DNA from: UBA1351 sp964563505
GTDB lineage: Bacteria; Bacillota; Clostridia; Lachnospirales; Vallitaleaceae
Reading direction: 5' to 3'
Length of the DNA stretch: 64,000 nucleotides
NCBI GenBank assembly: GCA_964563505.1
Contig: CAZLXW010000009.1
Span: 23,094-87,093 of the forward strand
The notes under the pieces are model-generated. The model worked only from the letters and a program-made list of their open reading frames with translations, had not been told where the DNA came from and ran no database searches. Both the position numbers and the translations under genes were made by a program. Of this stretch, positions 35,353 to 45,101 are shown one piece after another (positions within the stretch are counted from its first letter, which is position 1; each line of letters opens with the position of its first letter).

Positions 35353-36891
35353 ATGTCAGATCATATTTTGGAAATGAAGCACATTACAAAAACCTTCCCT
35401 GGTGTCAAAGCCCTTGATGATGTTAATTTTTCAGTAAAAAAAGGTGAAATACACGCGCTCGTTGGAGAAAATGGTGCGGGAAAATCAACATTGATGAAGG
35501 TCTTAAGCGGTGTTCATGAATTTGGAACTTACGAAGGTGACATTGTTTACAATGGTGAAGTATGTCAATTTAGAGATATTAAGGAAAGTGAAAAAAAAGG
35601 AATTGTTATTATTCATCAAGAGTTAGCATTAATCCCTTATTTATCTATTGCAGAAAATATATTTTTAGGCAATGAGCAAGCCAGTAAAGGTATTATCGAT
35701 TGGAAGGCGACAGCGTCAAAAACTAGTGAACTTTTGAAACGCGTTAAATTAAAAGAATCTCCCAAAACATTAATTACACAAATTGGAGTCGGCAAGCAAC
35801 AGCTTGTAGAAATAGCAAAAGCATTATCAAAGCGTGTGGAGTTACTCATTCTTGATGAACCGACAGCAGCGTTAAATGAAGATGACAGTGAAAACCTGTT
35901 AGACTTAATATTAGAGTTGAAAGAACATGGAATTACATCCATCTTAATCTCACATAAATTAAATGAAGTTGAAAAAATTGCAGATAGTGTAACAATTTTA
36001 CGTGATGGTCAAACCATTGAAACAATTTCTGTTGAAGAAGAAGGAATCTCGGAAGACCGAATTATCAAAGGTATGGTTGGACGTGAATTGACCAATCGAT
36101 TTCCAATTCATGAGAGTAATACCGGTGAAAAAGTTCTTGAAGTGAAAAACTGGAGCGTTTATCATCCGGAACATGAAGATCGACAAGTGATTAAAAATAT
36201 TGATTTTCACTTAAATCGTGGAGAGGTATTAGGTCTTGCAGGTTTAATGGGAGCAGGAAGAACGGAACTGGCCATGAGTCTTTTTGGAAAAGCCTATGGG
36301 AAAAATGTTACAGGAACAATCATTAAAGAAGGTAAAGAACTTCATCTTCATTCCGTGAGTGATGCAATAAAAGCTGGATTTGCTTATGTAACAGAAGATC
36401 GTAAAAGCCTTGGCCTAATATTAGATGAAGATTTGAAAACAAATATTTCTTTAGCAAACTTAAAAGCAATTTCAAAAAACAACGTAGTAAATAATCGAAA
36501 AGAAATAACTGTGGGTGAAGAATACCGTAAAAAAATGAATATTAAATCATCCGGAATTACACAAAAAGCAAAGAATCTTTCCGGTGGAAATCAACAAAAA
36601 GTTGTACTTAGTAAATGGATTAATACAAAACCGGATATACTTATTTTGGATGAACCGACACGAGGAATCGATGTAGGAGCCAAATACGAGATTTATACCA
36701 TTATTAATCAACTTGTAGACGATGGTAAAAGTGTTATTGTTATTTCATCAGAAATGCCTGAGATTTTAGGTATTTGTGACCGAATCTATGTCATGAGTGA
36801 AGGAAAGTTAACCGGAGAACTCATGAAAGGTGAGGCAACTCAAGAAAAAATCATGAAGCATGTAATTAATAAACAGGAGGCAAAGGCATGA
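35353..36891 (+). CDS. gguA: CUT2 sugar ABC importer ATPase (GguA/XylG/MglA type)
   Basis: Double ATPase of 512 residues that powers the ChvE importer. The ATG at 35353 is 7 bases after AGGAG; an ATG at 35347 is too close to it. The first domain has Walker A GENGAGKSTLMK, signature-like VGKQQLVEIAKALS and Walker B LLILDEPTAAL. The second has the degenerate Walker A GLMGAGRTEL usual for this family, with LSGGNQQKVVLSKW and ILILDEPTRGIDVGAK. It overlaps the permease gene by 4 bases. Confidence 0.95.
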   Translation: MSDHILEMKHITKTFPGVKALDDVNFSVKKGEIHALVGENGAGKSTLMKVLSGVHEFGTYEGDIVYNGEVCQFRDIKESEKKGIVIIHQELALIPYLSIAENIFLGNEQASKGIIDWKATASKTSELLKRVKLKESPKTLITQIGVGKQQLVEIAKALSKRVELLILDEPTAALNEDDSENLLDLILELKEHGITSILISHKLNEVEKIADSVTILRDGQTIETISVEEEGISEDRIIKGMVGRELTNRFPIHESNTGEKVLEVKNWSVYHPEHEDRQVIKNIDFHLNRGEVLGLAGLMGAGRTELAMSLFGKAYGKNVTGTIIKEGKELHLHSVSDAIKAGFAYVTEDRKSLGLILDEDLKTNISLANLKAISKNNVVNNRKEITVGEEYRKKMNIKSSGITQKAKNLSGGNQQKVVLSKWINTKPDILILDEPTRGIDVGAKYEIYTIINQLVDDGKSVIVISSEMPEILGICDRIYVMSEGKLTGELMKGEATQEKIMKHVINKQEAKA

Positions 36892-38063
36892 GTGAAAAAT
36901 CTGGAGCAATAAAAAAATTACTAAAATCGAATATGCGCCAATATGGTATGATTATCGCACTGGTTTCGATTATGATTTTATTTGCAATATTGACAAATGG
37001 AATCTTATTACAACCATTGAATATAACCAATCTTATTTTGCAAAATAGTTATATTCTTATATTGGCCACAGGTATGCTATTGGTTATCTTAACTGGGAAT
37101 ATTGACTTATCCGTCGGTTCGGTCGTTGCTTTTGTCGGTGCAGTTGCGGCAACACTAATGATTACTTATGAGATAAATTTTATTGTAGTTACAATTCTTA
37201 GCTTATTACTCGGTGCACTTATCGGTGCATTGCAAGGTAGTGTTATTGCATTCTTCAAAGTACCAGCCTTCATTGTAACCCTAGGTGGAATGCTTATGTT
37301 TAGAGGACTTGCCATGGTTGTTCTTGGTGGACGAAGTCTTGCACCCTTCCCGGATCAATTTACAGTCATCAGTTCAGGATTTATGGCGGATCCCTTTCAT
37401 GCTGCTACCGGAGGATATTTCCTAACGATTATCTTAGGAGTTGCACTTTCAGCAGTGATTGTATATTTTATGTTTAAAGAGCGGAAAAGTAACATGAAAT
37501 ATGGATTAGAAGTACTTCCATTTGGTTTCTTTATGGGACAAATGATTTTACTCGTCGCTGCATTAAATGCATTCACTCTTGTTATGGCAAGTTATCGAGG
37601 TCTTCCCAATATTTTCATTCTACTTCTTTTACTTATTGTGGTTTATACCTTCATTACATCAAAAACGATTTTTGGACGTCATGTATATGCACTGGGGGGG
37701 AATGAAAAAGCGGCTGCCTTATCTGGTGTAAAAACAGACCGAACCATGTTCCTTGTATATACCAATATGGGCTTCTTATCCGCACTTTCCGGTCTTGTTT
37801 TTGCCGCACGATTAAATGCAGCGACACCAAAAGCCGGACAAAGTTTTGAGCTTGATGCTATTGCATCGTGTTTCATTGGTGGAGCATCGGCAAGTGGTGG
37901 TGTCGGAACAGTTATTGGTGCCATTATCGGTGGCCTTGTTATGGGTGTTATGAACAACGGGATGTCCTTAGTTGGACTCGGAATTGACTGGCAACAAGCA
38001 ATCAAAGGTCTAGTCCTTGTATTAGCGGTACTCTTTGATATCTTTACAAAGTCAAAGAATTAA
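36888..38063 (+). CDS. gguB: CUT2 sugar ABC importer permease (GguB/XylH type)
   Basis: Membrane channel of the importer, 391 residues with roughly ten to twelve hydrophobic segments. LLVILTGNIDLSVGSVVAFVGA and GGNEKAAALSGVKTDR are hallmarks of this permease family, and ASCFIGGASASGGVGTVIGAIIGGLVMGVMNNGMSL ends it. The length is that of XylH/GguB rather than the shorter RbsC. It is coupled to gguA by an ATGA overlap and is followed by a strong terminator. Confidence 0.95.
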   Translation: MSEKSGAIKKLLKSNMRQYGMIIALVSIMILFAILTNGILLQPLNITNLILQNSYILILATGMLLVILTGNIDLSVGSVVAFVGAVAATLMITYEINFIVVTILSLLLGALIGALQGSVIAFFKVPAFIVTLGGMLMFRGLAMVVLGGRSLAPFPDQFTVISSGFMADPFHAATGGYFLTIILGVALSAVIVYFMFKERKSNMKYGLEVLPFGFFMGQMILLVAALNAFTLVMASYRGLPNIFILLLLLIVVYTFITSKTIFGRHVYALGGNEKAAALSGVKTDRTMFLVYTNMGFLSALSGLVFAARLNAATPKAGQSFELDAIASCFIGGASASGGVGTVIGAIIGGLVMGVMNNGMSLVGLGIDWQQAIKGLVLVLAVLFDIFTKSKN

Positions 38064-38110
38064 AGAATATTCGTAAATACATACTCAAAGAATATAATCT
38101 TTGCTATAAT

Positions 38111-38148
38111 AAAAGCAGTCACTTTCAATCTAAGGGACTGCTTTTTTT
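38111..38148 (+). terminator. Rho-independent terminator of the chvE-gguAB operon
   Basis: A 10-bp perfect stem (38111-38120 with 38136-38145) and a T7 tract. A TATAAT at 38105-38110 abuts the left arm, but its -35 is poor (TACTCA), so I do not call a promoter for the next gene. Confidence 0.88.
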
Positions 38149-38173
38149 CATACGATTCAATTAGGGGGTTATT

Positions 38174-39196
38174 ATGCATATACATGTGCAAAGGATTATG
38201 CCAATCGTATTCATTCTATTTTTTGTGGGATGCCTACCCAAAGGAACAAATGGACAAGGTGAAGAAAATACAACAGAAGTTTTAACACAAGCCAATCAAA
38301 TCACAATTGCAGGAATCTATAAAGACGGATCAAAAGGATGGTTTATTAATGAAGGGCTCAGTGCTGAAAAAGAAGCGAAGCGACTAGGTGCTGAAGAATT
38401 TATTTATATTGATGTAAAAATGAATGAAGATATTTATCAACAAGCACTAACAAGCATGATTGATGAAGACGTTGATGGAGTAATTATATGTATTCCGGAT
38501 CAAAGTTTAAGCCAGACGACCGTTGATATTTTTAGGAAAGAAAATATACCCATTGTGGCAACCAATGATCCAATCGTTGGATCAAATGGACGATTACTCA
38601 CTCCCTTTGTGGGTGTCGACGATTATGTCTTAGGAGATATGACGGGGGATTGGATGGCCAATTATGCCATAAAAAATGGCTTGATGCTAAACGAGGATGT
38701 CGGTGTTTTAATATTAGAAAATGATCAACAGATGAACATGCAAGAACGTGCAGAGGGTCAGTATGAACGCTTTATTGAAATGCTTCCGGGATTTGATAAG
38801 AACCGGATTTTTCGATTGAACTATAATGGTGAAACAGAAAACGCTTTTAATGTAGCAATGGACGTTTTTATACAAGAAAGGCAGATAGAAACCTGGTTGG
38901 TCATGACCGGTAATGATGAAGGTGCGATTGGTGTTGTAAGAAGCCTAGAGCAATTGGGACTTGATCAAAATGCAAGTATTATCAGTATCGGTGGAACACT
39001 GGCTATCGAAGAGTTTAATCGTGAATATTCAGCCTTAAAAGCATCAAGTTATTATTCACCTGAAAAAATAGGTAAAGAATCGGCCAATATTTTGATGAAA
39101 TATATTATTGATCAAGAACCTATGCCGGAAAAACAACTATTTAATGCAGAGATTATAACGAAGGATAATTATCAAGAAGTGACTGGTGTGGAATAA
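38174..39196 (+). CDS. AraF-like sugar-binding lipoprotein, likely sensor of the adjacent kinase
   Basis: Sugar-binding protein of 340 residues with a lipobox ending FFVGC. Its blocks follow L-arabinose-binding protein: IAGIYKDGSKGWFINEG at the start, VDGVIICIPDQSLSQTTVDIFRKENIPIVATND, WLVMTGNDEGAIGVVRSLEQLG and the ending EIITKDNYQEVTG. No permease or ATPase follows; the next genes are a histidine kinase, response regulator and another binding protein. This is the layout of systems where a binding protein presents the sugar to a LytS/YesM-type kinase (for example XylFII-LytS in clostridia). The arabinose-like ligand and sensor role are inferred. It precedes the kinase gene by 10 bases. Confidence 0.85.
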   Translation: MHIHVQRIMPIVFILFFVGCLPKGTNGQGEENTTEVLTQANQITIAGIYKDGSKGWFINEGLSAEKEAKRLGAEEFIYIDVKMNEDIYQQALTSMIDEDVDGVIICIPDQSLSQTTVDIFRKENIPIVATNDPIVGSNGRLLTPFVGVDDYVLGDMTGDWMANYAIKNGLMLNEDVGVLILENDQQMNMQERAEGQYERFIEMLPGFDKNRIFRLNYNGETENAFNVAMDVFIQERQIETWLVMTGNDEGAIGVVRSLEQLGLDQNASIISIGGTLAIEEFNREYSALKASSYYSPEKIGKESANILMKYIIDQEPMPEKQLFNAEIITKDNYQEVTGVE

Positions 39197-39206
39197 TGGT
39201 GGTGCG

Positions 39207-40946
39207 ATGATGCAGAAAATCAAAGAATATTATATTAATAAAAGTATACAAAGCAAGATGATGGTTAATATTCTTCTGATATTAGCGATAGCTGTTGTTG
39301 TGCTCAGTTATTTAAATATGAACGTACTCAATCGTTCGCTTACAAGTATGAATAACGAGCAAACACTTGAGCTTGCAGGTCAGGTAACCTTACGAATCGA
39401 AAACTATATTCAAGAAGTGAATAAAAAAATGGATTTACTGCTTGCTGAGCCTGCCATTAAAGCCTTTAATGAACAAAATGTTAACGAAGATGAATTATTG
39501 TCGACCCTTGAGCGATATACAACAACAGATAAAAATATTGCGGGAATCTTGGTTGTTGATAGCAAGGGTGAAATGCTAAGTAATACCATGCAGCTTGTGG
39601 AAGACAGTCCATTAAATATGGAAAGCTGGTATATACAAACGGTGGCCGAACCGGAGACCTTTCATCTATTTAGTCAACAAATCGGACGCAATATAACGTC
39701 TTTTTATGATTCCTATAAAGCCGATAATATTTTATCCATGACAAAAGCTTTAGTTGATGAACAAGGCAATGTGAACGGAATGGTTCTGTTTGATATGAAA
39801 CTAGACCATATGGAATCTATTATTAATAGTGCAGAGCTGGGACGTTTCGGTTTCCTCTATATTAGTAACCGTAAAGGCGAGGTTGTCTACGCACCGGTCA
39901 ATCCCATTGTCTATCGGATCCACCCAACCATGATTGGTGGCCAAAAGGATGTTCAGATTGATGACGAAGGCTATCAGATTATTGCTCAAGAAACAGGCAT
40001 TTCAGATTGGAACATTGTTGGAGTCTTTCCTAAAAATGTTACGCTAGGTATTATTTTAGAAGTGATTACCTCCTTTGTTATATATGCGATTCTTATTTTT
40101 ATCTTTGGTATCATTCTATCTGTGTACTTGACCAAGACCTTAACCCGACCCATTAGTCAGCTTAAAAATCTAATGGCAGAAGCGGAACAAGGAAAGCTTG
40201 AGATACGCTATGATAGTATTTATAATGACGAGATTAGCCAGTTGGGACACAGTTTCAATAAAATGATTGAGGCCATTAAAAATTTGCTTTCACTTGTCTA
40301 TACAGAACAGAAGGCTAAAAGAGAAGCAGAACTAAAAGCCTTTCAAGCCCAGATTAAGCCTCACTTTTTATATAATACGTTAGATACAATTAACTGGATG
40401 GCTATGGAATATGAGGCTGATGATATTGTCGAAGTGGTTGAGTCCTTAACCAATTTATTTCGGATTAGTCTCAGTAAGGGCAATGAAATCATCAGCCTCG
40501 AAAATGAAGTTAAACATGTTCAGAGCTACTTAATGATTCAAAAAGTGCGTTATGAAGAACAGTTTGATTATGAAATCACATACGATGATACATTAAAAAG
40601 CTCTAAAGTAATTAAACTGATTATACAGCCACTTGTTGAAAATGCAATATATCATGGGATTAAAGGTCGAAAAGAGTCCGGCCACATTCGTGTGGATATT
40701 CATTCTGATACTAGAGATCTTTTTATCGTTGTGTCAGATACAGGTGGAGGAATGGAGCCGGAACACGTCGCTCGCATGAATCATATTTTCGAAGGTATGT
40801 TGGAAAAAGATGACCGTTATGGAATCGGCTTATTTAATGTAAATGAGCGAATTAAACTAAATTTTGGTTTAGGGTATGGATTAAAAATATCTAGTGAAAT
40901 AGGACAAGGCACCACGGTCACGATAAAACATCCGATTCAATATTAA
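39207..40946 (+). CDS. YesM-type sensor histidine kinase
   Basis: Membrane histidine kinase of about 579 residues. The start is ATG 39207 (or the next codon, 39210), after GGTGG. Two membrane segments (about 15-38 and 280-305) flank an extracytoplasmic sensor domain (dCACHE-like by layout), then HAMP (TLTRPISQLKNLMAEAEQG), His_kinase with phosphoacceptor His386 in KPHFLYNTLDTINW, and the ATPase domain (PLVENAIYHGIKG, VSDTGGGM, GIGLFNVNERI). It lies between the AraF-like lipoprotein and its response regulator, and presumably receives the ligand signal at its outer domain. Confidence 0.94.
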   Translation: MMQKIKEYYINKSIQSKMMVNILLILAIAVVVLSYLNMNVLNRSLTSMNNEQTLELAGQVTLRIENYIQEVNKKMDLLLAEPAIKAFNEQNVNEDELLSTLERYTTTDKNIAGILVVDSKGEMLSNTMQLVEDSPLNMESWYIQTVAEPETFHLFSQQIGRNITSFYDSYKADNILSMTKALVDEQGNVNGMVLFDMKLDHMESIINSAELGRFGFLYISNRKGEVVYAPVNPIVYRIHPTMIGGQKDVQIDDEGYQIIAQETGISDWNIVGVFPKNVTLGIILEVITSFVIYAILIFIFGIILSVYLTKTLTRPISQLKNLMAEAEQGKLEIRYDSIYNDEISQLGHSFNKMIEAIKNLLSLVYTEQKAKREAELKAFQAQIKPHFLYNTLDTINWMAMEYEADDIVEVVESLTNLFRISLSKGNEIISLENEVKHVQSYLMIQKVRYEEQFDYEITYDDTLKSSKVIKLIIQPLVENAIYHGIKGRKESGHIRVDIHSDTRDLFIVVSDTGGGMEPEHVARMNHIFEGMLEKDDRYGIGLFNVNERIKLNFGLGYGLKISSEIGQGTTVTIKHPIQY

Positions 40947-40965
40947 GGCTTTGCAGGAGGATAAA

Positions 40966-42156
40966 ATGTATCGATTAATGATTGCAGATGATGAACCAAA
41001 AATACGACGAGGTCTGAGTCGACTCCCATGGCAAGAGATTGAAGTCGAGGTGATTGCTGAGGCAATTGACGGCCAAGATGCTCTAAATAAAGCGAAAAAT
41101 CTTCAACCGGATTTGATGCTGGTTGATATTAACATGCCTAATTTGACAGGATTAGAGTTGATTCGGCGTTTGAAAGAGACCAACCCGGAGTGTTTGATAT
41201 TTATTGTTTCAGGATATGATGAATTTGATTATGCAAAAGAAGCAATTAAACTCAATGTTTTTGATTATATATTAAAGCCGGTGAATCGCAAAGAATTAAT
41301 GGCGGTCGTCAAGAAAGGCATTGATAGCTTAGACACGAAAATCAAAGAAAATAATTTTGTGAAGTGGGCAAGAAATCAAATGATTGCCGATCAAGACCAC
41401 ATGTATACCCAGTTTTTTAAACAGTGGATTGATGGAGGATTGAATGATTACGAAATCCAACAAAATCTTATGGCATTAAATATTGATATGTCAAAATATA
41501 AAAAAATGCTGATTATATATATCCTACCCATTAAAGGTGAACAAGAATTATTCTTAGACCAAGAACTTCTTACATTTGCACAGTTAAATATAATTAATGA
41601 AGTCTTGGCAAATAGTGAGGATAAAATGGTCATTAAAACGGAAAAAGATATTATTCTAAGCTTTGTTGATACCGACGATATTGGTTTTGATTGTGAACAG
41701 GAGTTAATACAAAATATTAAGCAATATCTTGACCAACAGATTGGCCTTCTTCAGGTGGATGCCCCTATGGAATATCGACAGTTTACGTCAAAATATCATG
41801 AAGTGACTCAAGAAATACGAAAAAAGGGGGAGTTATTACCGATTGTAGCAATGGCAAAAAATTATTTAGAAGTCCACTTTTCAGCACCAGACCTATCGTT
41901 AACAGATGTTGCAAAACATTTGAGAGTCAGTTCTTCGTATCTTAGCAAACTCATTAAACAAGAGATGGGTTATTCATTTACAGATTTATTAACGCAGATT
42001 CGCATTGAAAAGGCTATACGATTAATGGATGATCCGAAACTTCGTATTTATGAAATCTCGGAAAAGGTCGGATATTCAACACAACATTATTTTAGCGCGG
42101 CTTTTAAAAAGGCAACAGGTGTATCGCCGGTGAAGTATCGAAAGGAACGAACATAA
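40966..42156 (+). CDS. YesN-type response regulator, receiver plus AraC helix-turn-helix
   Basis: DNA-binding response regulator of 396 residues. ATG 40966 follows AGGAGG. The receiver has ADDE near the N-terminus, phosphoacceptor Asp54 in LVDINMP and Lys in ILKPVN. The linker is about 110 residues shorter than in the regulator at 10.8 kb. The AraC domain at about 295-396 reads LSLTDVAKHLRVSSSYLSKLIKQEMG and IYEISEKVGYSTQHYFSAAFKKATG. It probably activates the chvE-gguAB operon directly upstream, which has a poor -35 and upstream direct repeats. Confidence 0.94.
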   Translation: MYRLMIADDEPKIRRGLSRLPWQEIEVEVIAEAIDGQDALNKAKNLQPDLMLVDINMPNLTGLELIRRLKETNPECLIFIVSGYDEFDYAKEAIKLNVFDYILKPVNRKELMAVVKKGIDSLDTKIKENNFVKWARNQMIADQDHMYTQFFKQWIDGGLNDYEIQQNLMALNIDMSKYKKMLIIYILPIKGEQELFLDQELLTFAQLNIINEVLANSEDKMVIKTEKDIILSFVDTDDIGFDCEQELIQNIKQYLDQQIGLLQVDAPMEYRQFTSKYHEVTQEIRKKGELLPIVAMAKNYLEVHFSAPDLSLTDVAKHLRVSSSYLSKLIKQEMGYSFTDLLTQIRIEKAIRLMDDPKLRIYEISEKVGYSTQHYFSAAFKKATGVSPVKYRKERT

Positions 42157-44007
42157 ATGAAACAAAAAATAATTATATTTATAATGATGAGTGTAATCAT
42201 CATTAGCCTTATCTATTTTATAAATAGTGTTGATGATTCCAATGTATCCGGTTATCAAGATGTTGAATATTTAATCGGGATGAGCCATCCCAATCTTACC
42301 GATGAATGGCAAATTGTTATTCACGAAGAACTTGAAGAATATTCACAAGGGTATGACCAAATCAAAATGATATTTACAAATGCAGGCTCTAGTAGTTATA
42401 AACAGATTAATGATATAGATAAACTATTAGAATATGGGATTGATTTACTTATCATCACTGTTAATGATGCCAATGTGTTGGGGCCGATTATTGATGAAGT
42501 GGAAAAGAAAATACCGGTCATTGTTCTTGATAAGGATATTGGGTTCAATGACTATACCCTCTTTATCGGACCCGACTATAATAGTGTGGGACAAATGGGT
42601 GCAGAACGCTTAAAGGACCTCACCGGAGAAGATATGATTAATATCGTAACCTTAAACGGCCCTATTGAAGATCCAATGGTTACGGAGATATCCAAAGGTT
42701 TTTCAGACAGGGTTAATCGCGAATTGAATATGAATATTACAGAAAACATCTATTGTGGATGGTTACGTACAGAAGCGCAAAAAGAATTCGAGCTTTTTAT
42801 GCAATCCAACCAGGAGTTTGATGTTGTATTTGCCCAGAGTAATGCATTAGCCATTGGGGCGGGGAATATTTTGAAAGAACACGGTATGGATGTACCTATT
42901 ATTACAGTAAGTAAATTTATGGAAGATAAGTATTTAACTTATTTGGATATAGGAGAACTTGATACAATCATCTATACACCAGTTGGGGGTAAAGAAGCTA
43001 TTGACTACGCCATGGAAATTCTTGAAAGTAATCGGACAAATTTACATATTCCCAAGCGCATTGTCATGAAAAGCTTTTCGGTAACCAAACAAAATAAATC
43101 AATATACACGGAAAGTATGGAGCGTAGACAAACATTAGATGTGGGATATATACAAACCCACCTATATAACGAAGAAAATCTCAGTATGACCATTGACAAT
43201 GATATACAGGTCGTGAATAATGCCTATGAAAACATTGGATTTCGTTATTATGATATTGATGAAGATCAGTCAGCGAGGGAAAAAGATCAGCTTCAAAAAC
43301 ATTATTTTATGGAGCTGCTTAATCAAGGTGTGGATATCATTTTTTTTAGTCCTGAAAATAGTTTTGGTTGGGAAGAACTTACAAAATTAGCGAAAAGCAA
43401 AAACACATATGTGGTGTGTTTAGGTAATCCTCTGGAATATGAAGATACCAACGTCATCTACATTGGACCGGACTATATTGATCAAGGTATACGTTTAAGT
43501 CAGTATCTCATTAATAATGTCTATAATATTCATTATGATATCGGTATCTTAGAAGTGACAGGGGATTTAAATACACGACTCACGGTTGAAAAATCCAGTA
43601 GTTTTAGACAACAAATCAGCGGATATTCACGAATTAACATCATCGATAGTATTGAAGGATATCAAGGGCATTATCAACAAGAAGAATTGCCCAAGCAAAT
43701 GCTGCAACTGAAAGAAAAAATGAAGCAAAGTTTTACAAAATATTCCAATGATATTAATGTCGTCTACTTGCATCAAGATTATTATATCAATCCGCTTAAA
43801 GAAGTCATTAAGGAACTTAATCCGGATCAGGACATTGTTGTTATTAGTAATAACGATTCAGGTATTGCCAACAAGGATTCAGAATTAGATTATCAAGTTT
43901 ATCCGGATTCCTTATACAAAGACCAGATTATTATGTTGCTTGATTATTTCATGGGAAGAACACAGATACCAATCGAAAAGATATATTTGCCTAACGCCGG
44001 CTATTAA
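42157..44007 (+). CDS. Membrane-anchored tandem periplasmic-binding-domain protein
   Basis: Unusual 616-residue protein with two type I sugar-binding domains in tandem. An N-terminal hydrophobic segment (residues 4-23, no lipobox Cys) should anchor it or act as a signal. The first domain spans about 36-330 and the second about 345-610. Both contain the same block, FIGPDYNSVGQMG (136-148) and YIGPDYIDQGIRL (435-447), which shows an internal duplication. VVFAQSNALAIGAGNILKEHG resembles ribose/galactose-binding proteins. It starts immediately after the response regulator's stop. No transporter follows. A second or competing ligand sensor for the kinase is one reading. Confidence 0.8.
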   Translation: MKQKIIIFIMMSVIIISLIYFINSVDDSNVSGYQDVEYLIGMSHPNLTDEWQIVIHEELEEYSQGYDQIKMIFTNAGSSSYKQINDIDKLLEYGIDLLIITVNDANVLGPIIDEVEKKIPVIVLDKDIGFNDYTLFIGPDYNSVGQMGAERLKDLTGEDMINIVTLNGPIEDPMVTEISKGFSDRVNRELNMNITENIYCGWLRTEAQKEFELFMQSNQEFDVVFAQSNALAIGAGNILKEHGMDVPIITVSKFMEDKYLTYLDIGELDTIIYTPVGGKEAIDYAMEILESNRTNLHIPKRIVMKSFSVTKQNKSIYTESMERRQTLDVGYIQTHLYNEENLSMTIDNDIQVVNNAYENIGFRYYDIDEDQSAREKDQLQKHYFMELLNQGVDIIFFSPENSFGWEELTKLAKSKNTYVVCLGNPLEYEDTNVIYIGPDYIDQGIRLSQYLINNVYNIHYDIGILEVTGDLNTRLTVEKSSSFRQQISGYSRINIIDSIEGYQGHYQQEELPKQMLQLKEKMKQSFTKYSNDINVVYLHQDYYINPLKEVIKELNPDQDIVVISNNDSGIANKDSELDYQVYPDSLYKDQIIMLLDYFMGRTQIPIEKIYLPNAGY

Positions 44008-44049
44008 TGACAGTTTAGACATAAAAAAAAGGTGTACACGACAAAAAAC

Positions 44050-44077
44050 TTGATAAAAATATCTGTTCATATATAAT
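44050..44077 (+). promoter_or_regulatory. Promoter of the DUF975 gene
   Basis: TTGATA (44050-44055) and TATAAT (44072-44077), 16-base spacer, 54 bases upstream of the ATG. Confidence 0.75.
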
Positions 44078-44130
44078 GAATCTTAGAATTGACTCGAAAA
44101 AATAAATAAGCAAAATAATGGAGGAGAAAT

Positions 44131-44943
44131 ATGTGGAGTAGAAGTGAATTAAAAGAAAGAGCCAAAAAAGCACTATCAGGAACTTATTGGAAAGCATTCG
44201 GTATAAGCTTGATATTGTCATTTATCGGCGGTGGAGGAAGCGGAGGAGGTGGTGGATTTAATTACTCCTTCGGAAATAACTCGGGTGATTTTGGTGGTAT
44301 ATCCCAATCAGACTGGGGATTTAACGTGCGATTATTCTTGATTTTTTTAGTGGTATTTATCATTATTATGACAATTGCCATAGCTTTTTCGTTTTTTATT
44401 AGCAATCCTTTAATGGTCGGTATTCGTAAATACTTTTTAGAAGCATCCGTTGCATCTGAGAACGGAGAAGAAGTACCTTTTGGCATCATTGGTTTTAGTT
44501 TTTCAGGACATAACTATATGTTCGTTGTTAAATCAATGATTCGACAAACACTATACCTTATCGGTTGGACCTTATTGTTGATTATTCCCGGAATTATTAA
44601 AGGGTATGCCTATGCAATGGTTCCTTATATCTTAGCGGATAATCCGGAAATCGGATCCAAACGTGCCATTGACCTAAGTAATAAAATGACCCAAGGTGAA
44701 AAATGGGATATGTTCGTACTTGATTTATCCTTTATCGGATGGTATCTCTTAGGTTTACTTGCTTGTTTTGTGGGTGTATTTTTTGTTAACCCATATTATA
44801 ATGCAACCCATGCAGAACTTTATCGTAACCTTCGTCAAAAAGCCCTTGATCAAAAAATGTGCACCTTTGAAGAATTAAACTTCAAAAAACCAGAAGATCA
44901 GCCTTATGAAGAAATAGAAATCGATTATAGTACGGAGTTTTAA
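44131..44943 (+). CDS. DUF975-family integral membrane protein
   Basis: Membrane protein of unknown function, 270 residues. The family's start is seen in WSRSELKERAKKALSGTYWKAFGISLILSFI, followed by further hydrophobic segments around 70-95, 135-165 and 195-225, and the ending NPYYNATHAELYRNLRQKAL. Between the first two membrane segments lies a Gly-rich loop (GGGGSGGGGGFNYSFGNN, residues 31-48) that I take as flexible and exposed. The GGAGGAG ribosome site is strong. It has its own promoter and is followed by the TetR gene with a separate promoter. I cannot assign a role. Confidence 0.85.
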   Translation: MWSRSELKERAKKALSGTYWKAFGISLILSFIGGGGSGGGGGFNYSFGNNSGDFGGISQSDWGFNVRLFLIFLVVFIIIMTIAIAFSFFISNPLMVGIRKYFLEASVASENGEEVPFGIIGFSFSGHNYMFVVKSMIRQTLYLIGWTLLLIIPGIIKGYAYAMVPYILADNPEIGSKRAIDLSNKMTQGEKWDMFVLDLSFIGWYLLGLLACFVGVFFVNPYYNATHAELYRNLRQKALDQKMCTFEELNFKKPEDQPYEEIEIDYSTEF

Positions 44944-45024
44944 CGGTGTGAAAATGCATTGGATTCTGTAACATTTATCAAGCTAAGTAATACTAAAAAT
45001 TTTACTAAGAAGCGTATTTTTTTA

Positions 45025-45075
45025 TTGCGTAGATTAATATATGATGATACAATGAGCTTACGAATATTAGTAAGC
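45025..45075 (+). promoter_or_regulatory. Promoter and palindromic operator of the tetR-type gene
   Basis: TTGCGT (45025-45030), 17 bases, TACAAT (45048-45053) with an extended TGA before the -10. A palindrome GCTTACGAATATTAGTAAGC (45056-45075, one mismatched pair) sits on the start of transcription. Nearly the same promoter and operator recur at 48285-48338. Confidence 0.75.
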
Positions 45076-45101
45076 AGTTAAATAGTAAGGTGGGATTTAA
45101 A

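Noticed and set aside
38082..38110. Promoter for the AraF-like sensor gene (TATAAT at 38105)
   Set aside because: The -35 is poor and transcription would start inside the gguB terminator stem, so the evidence is not sufficient.
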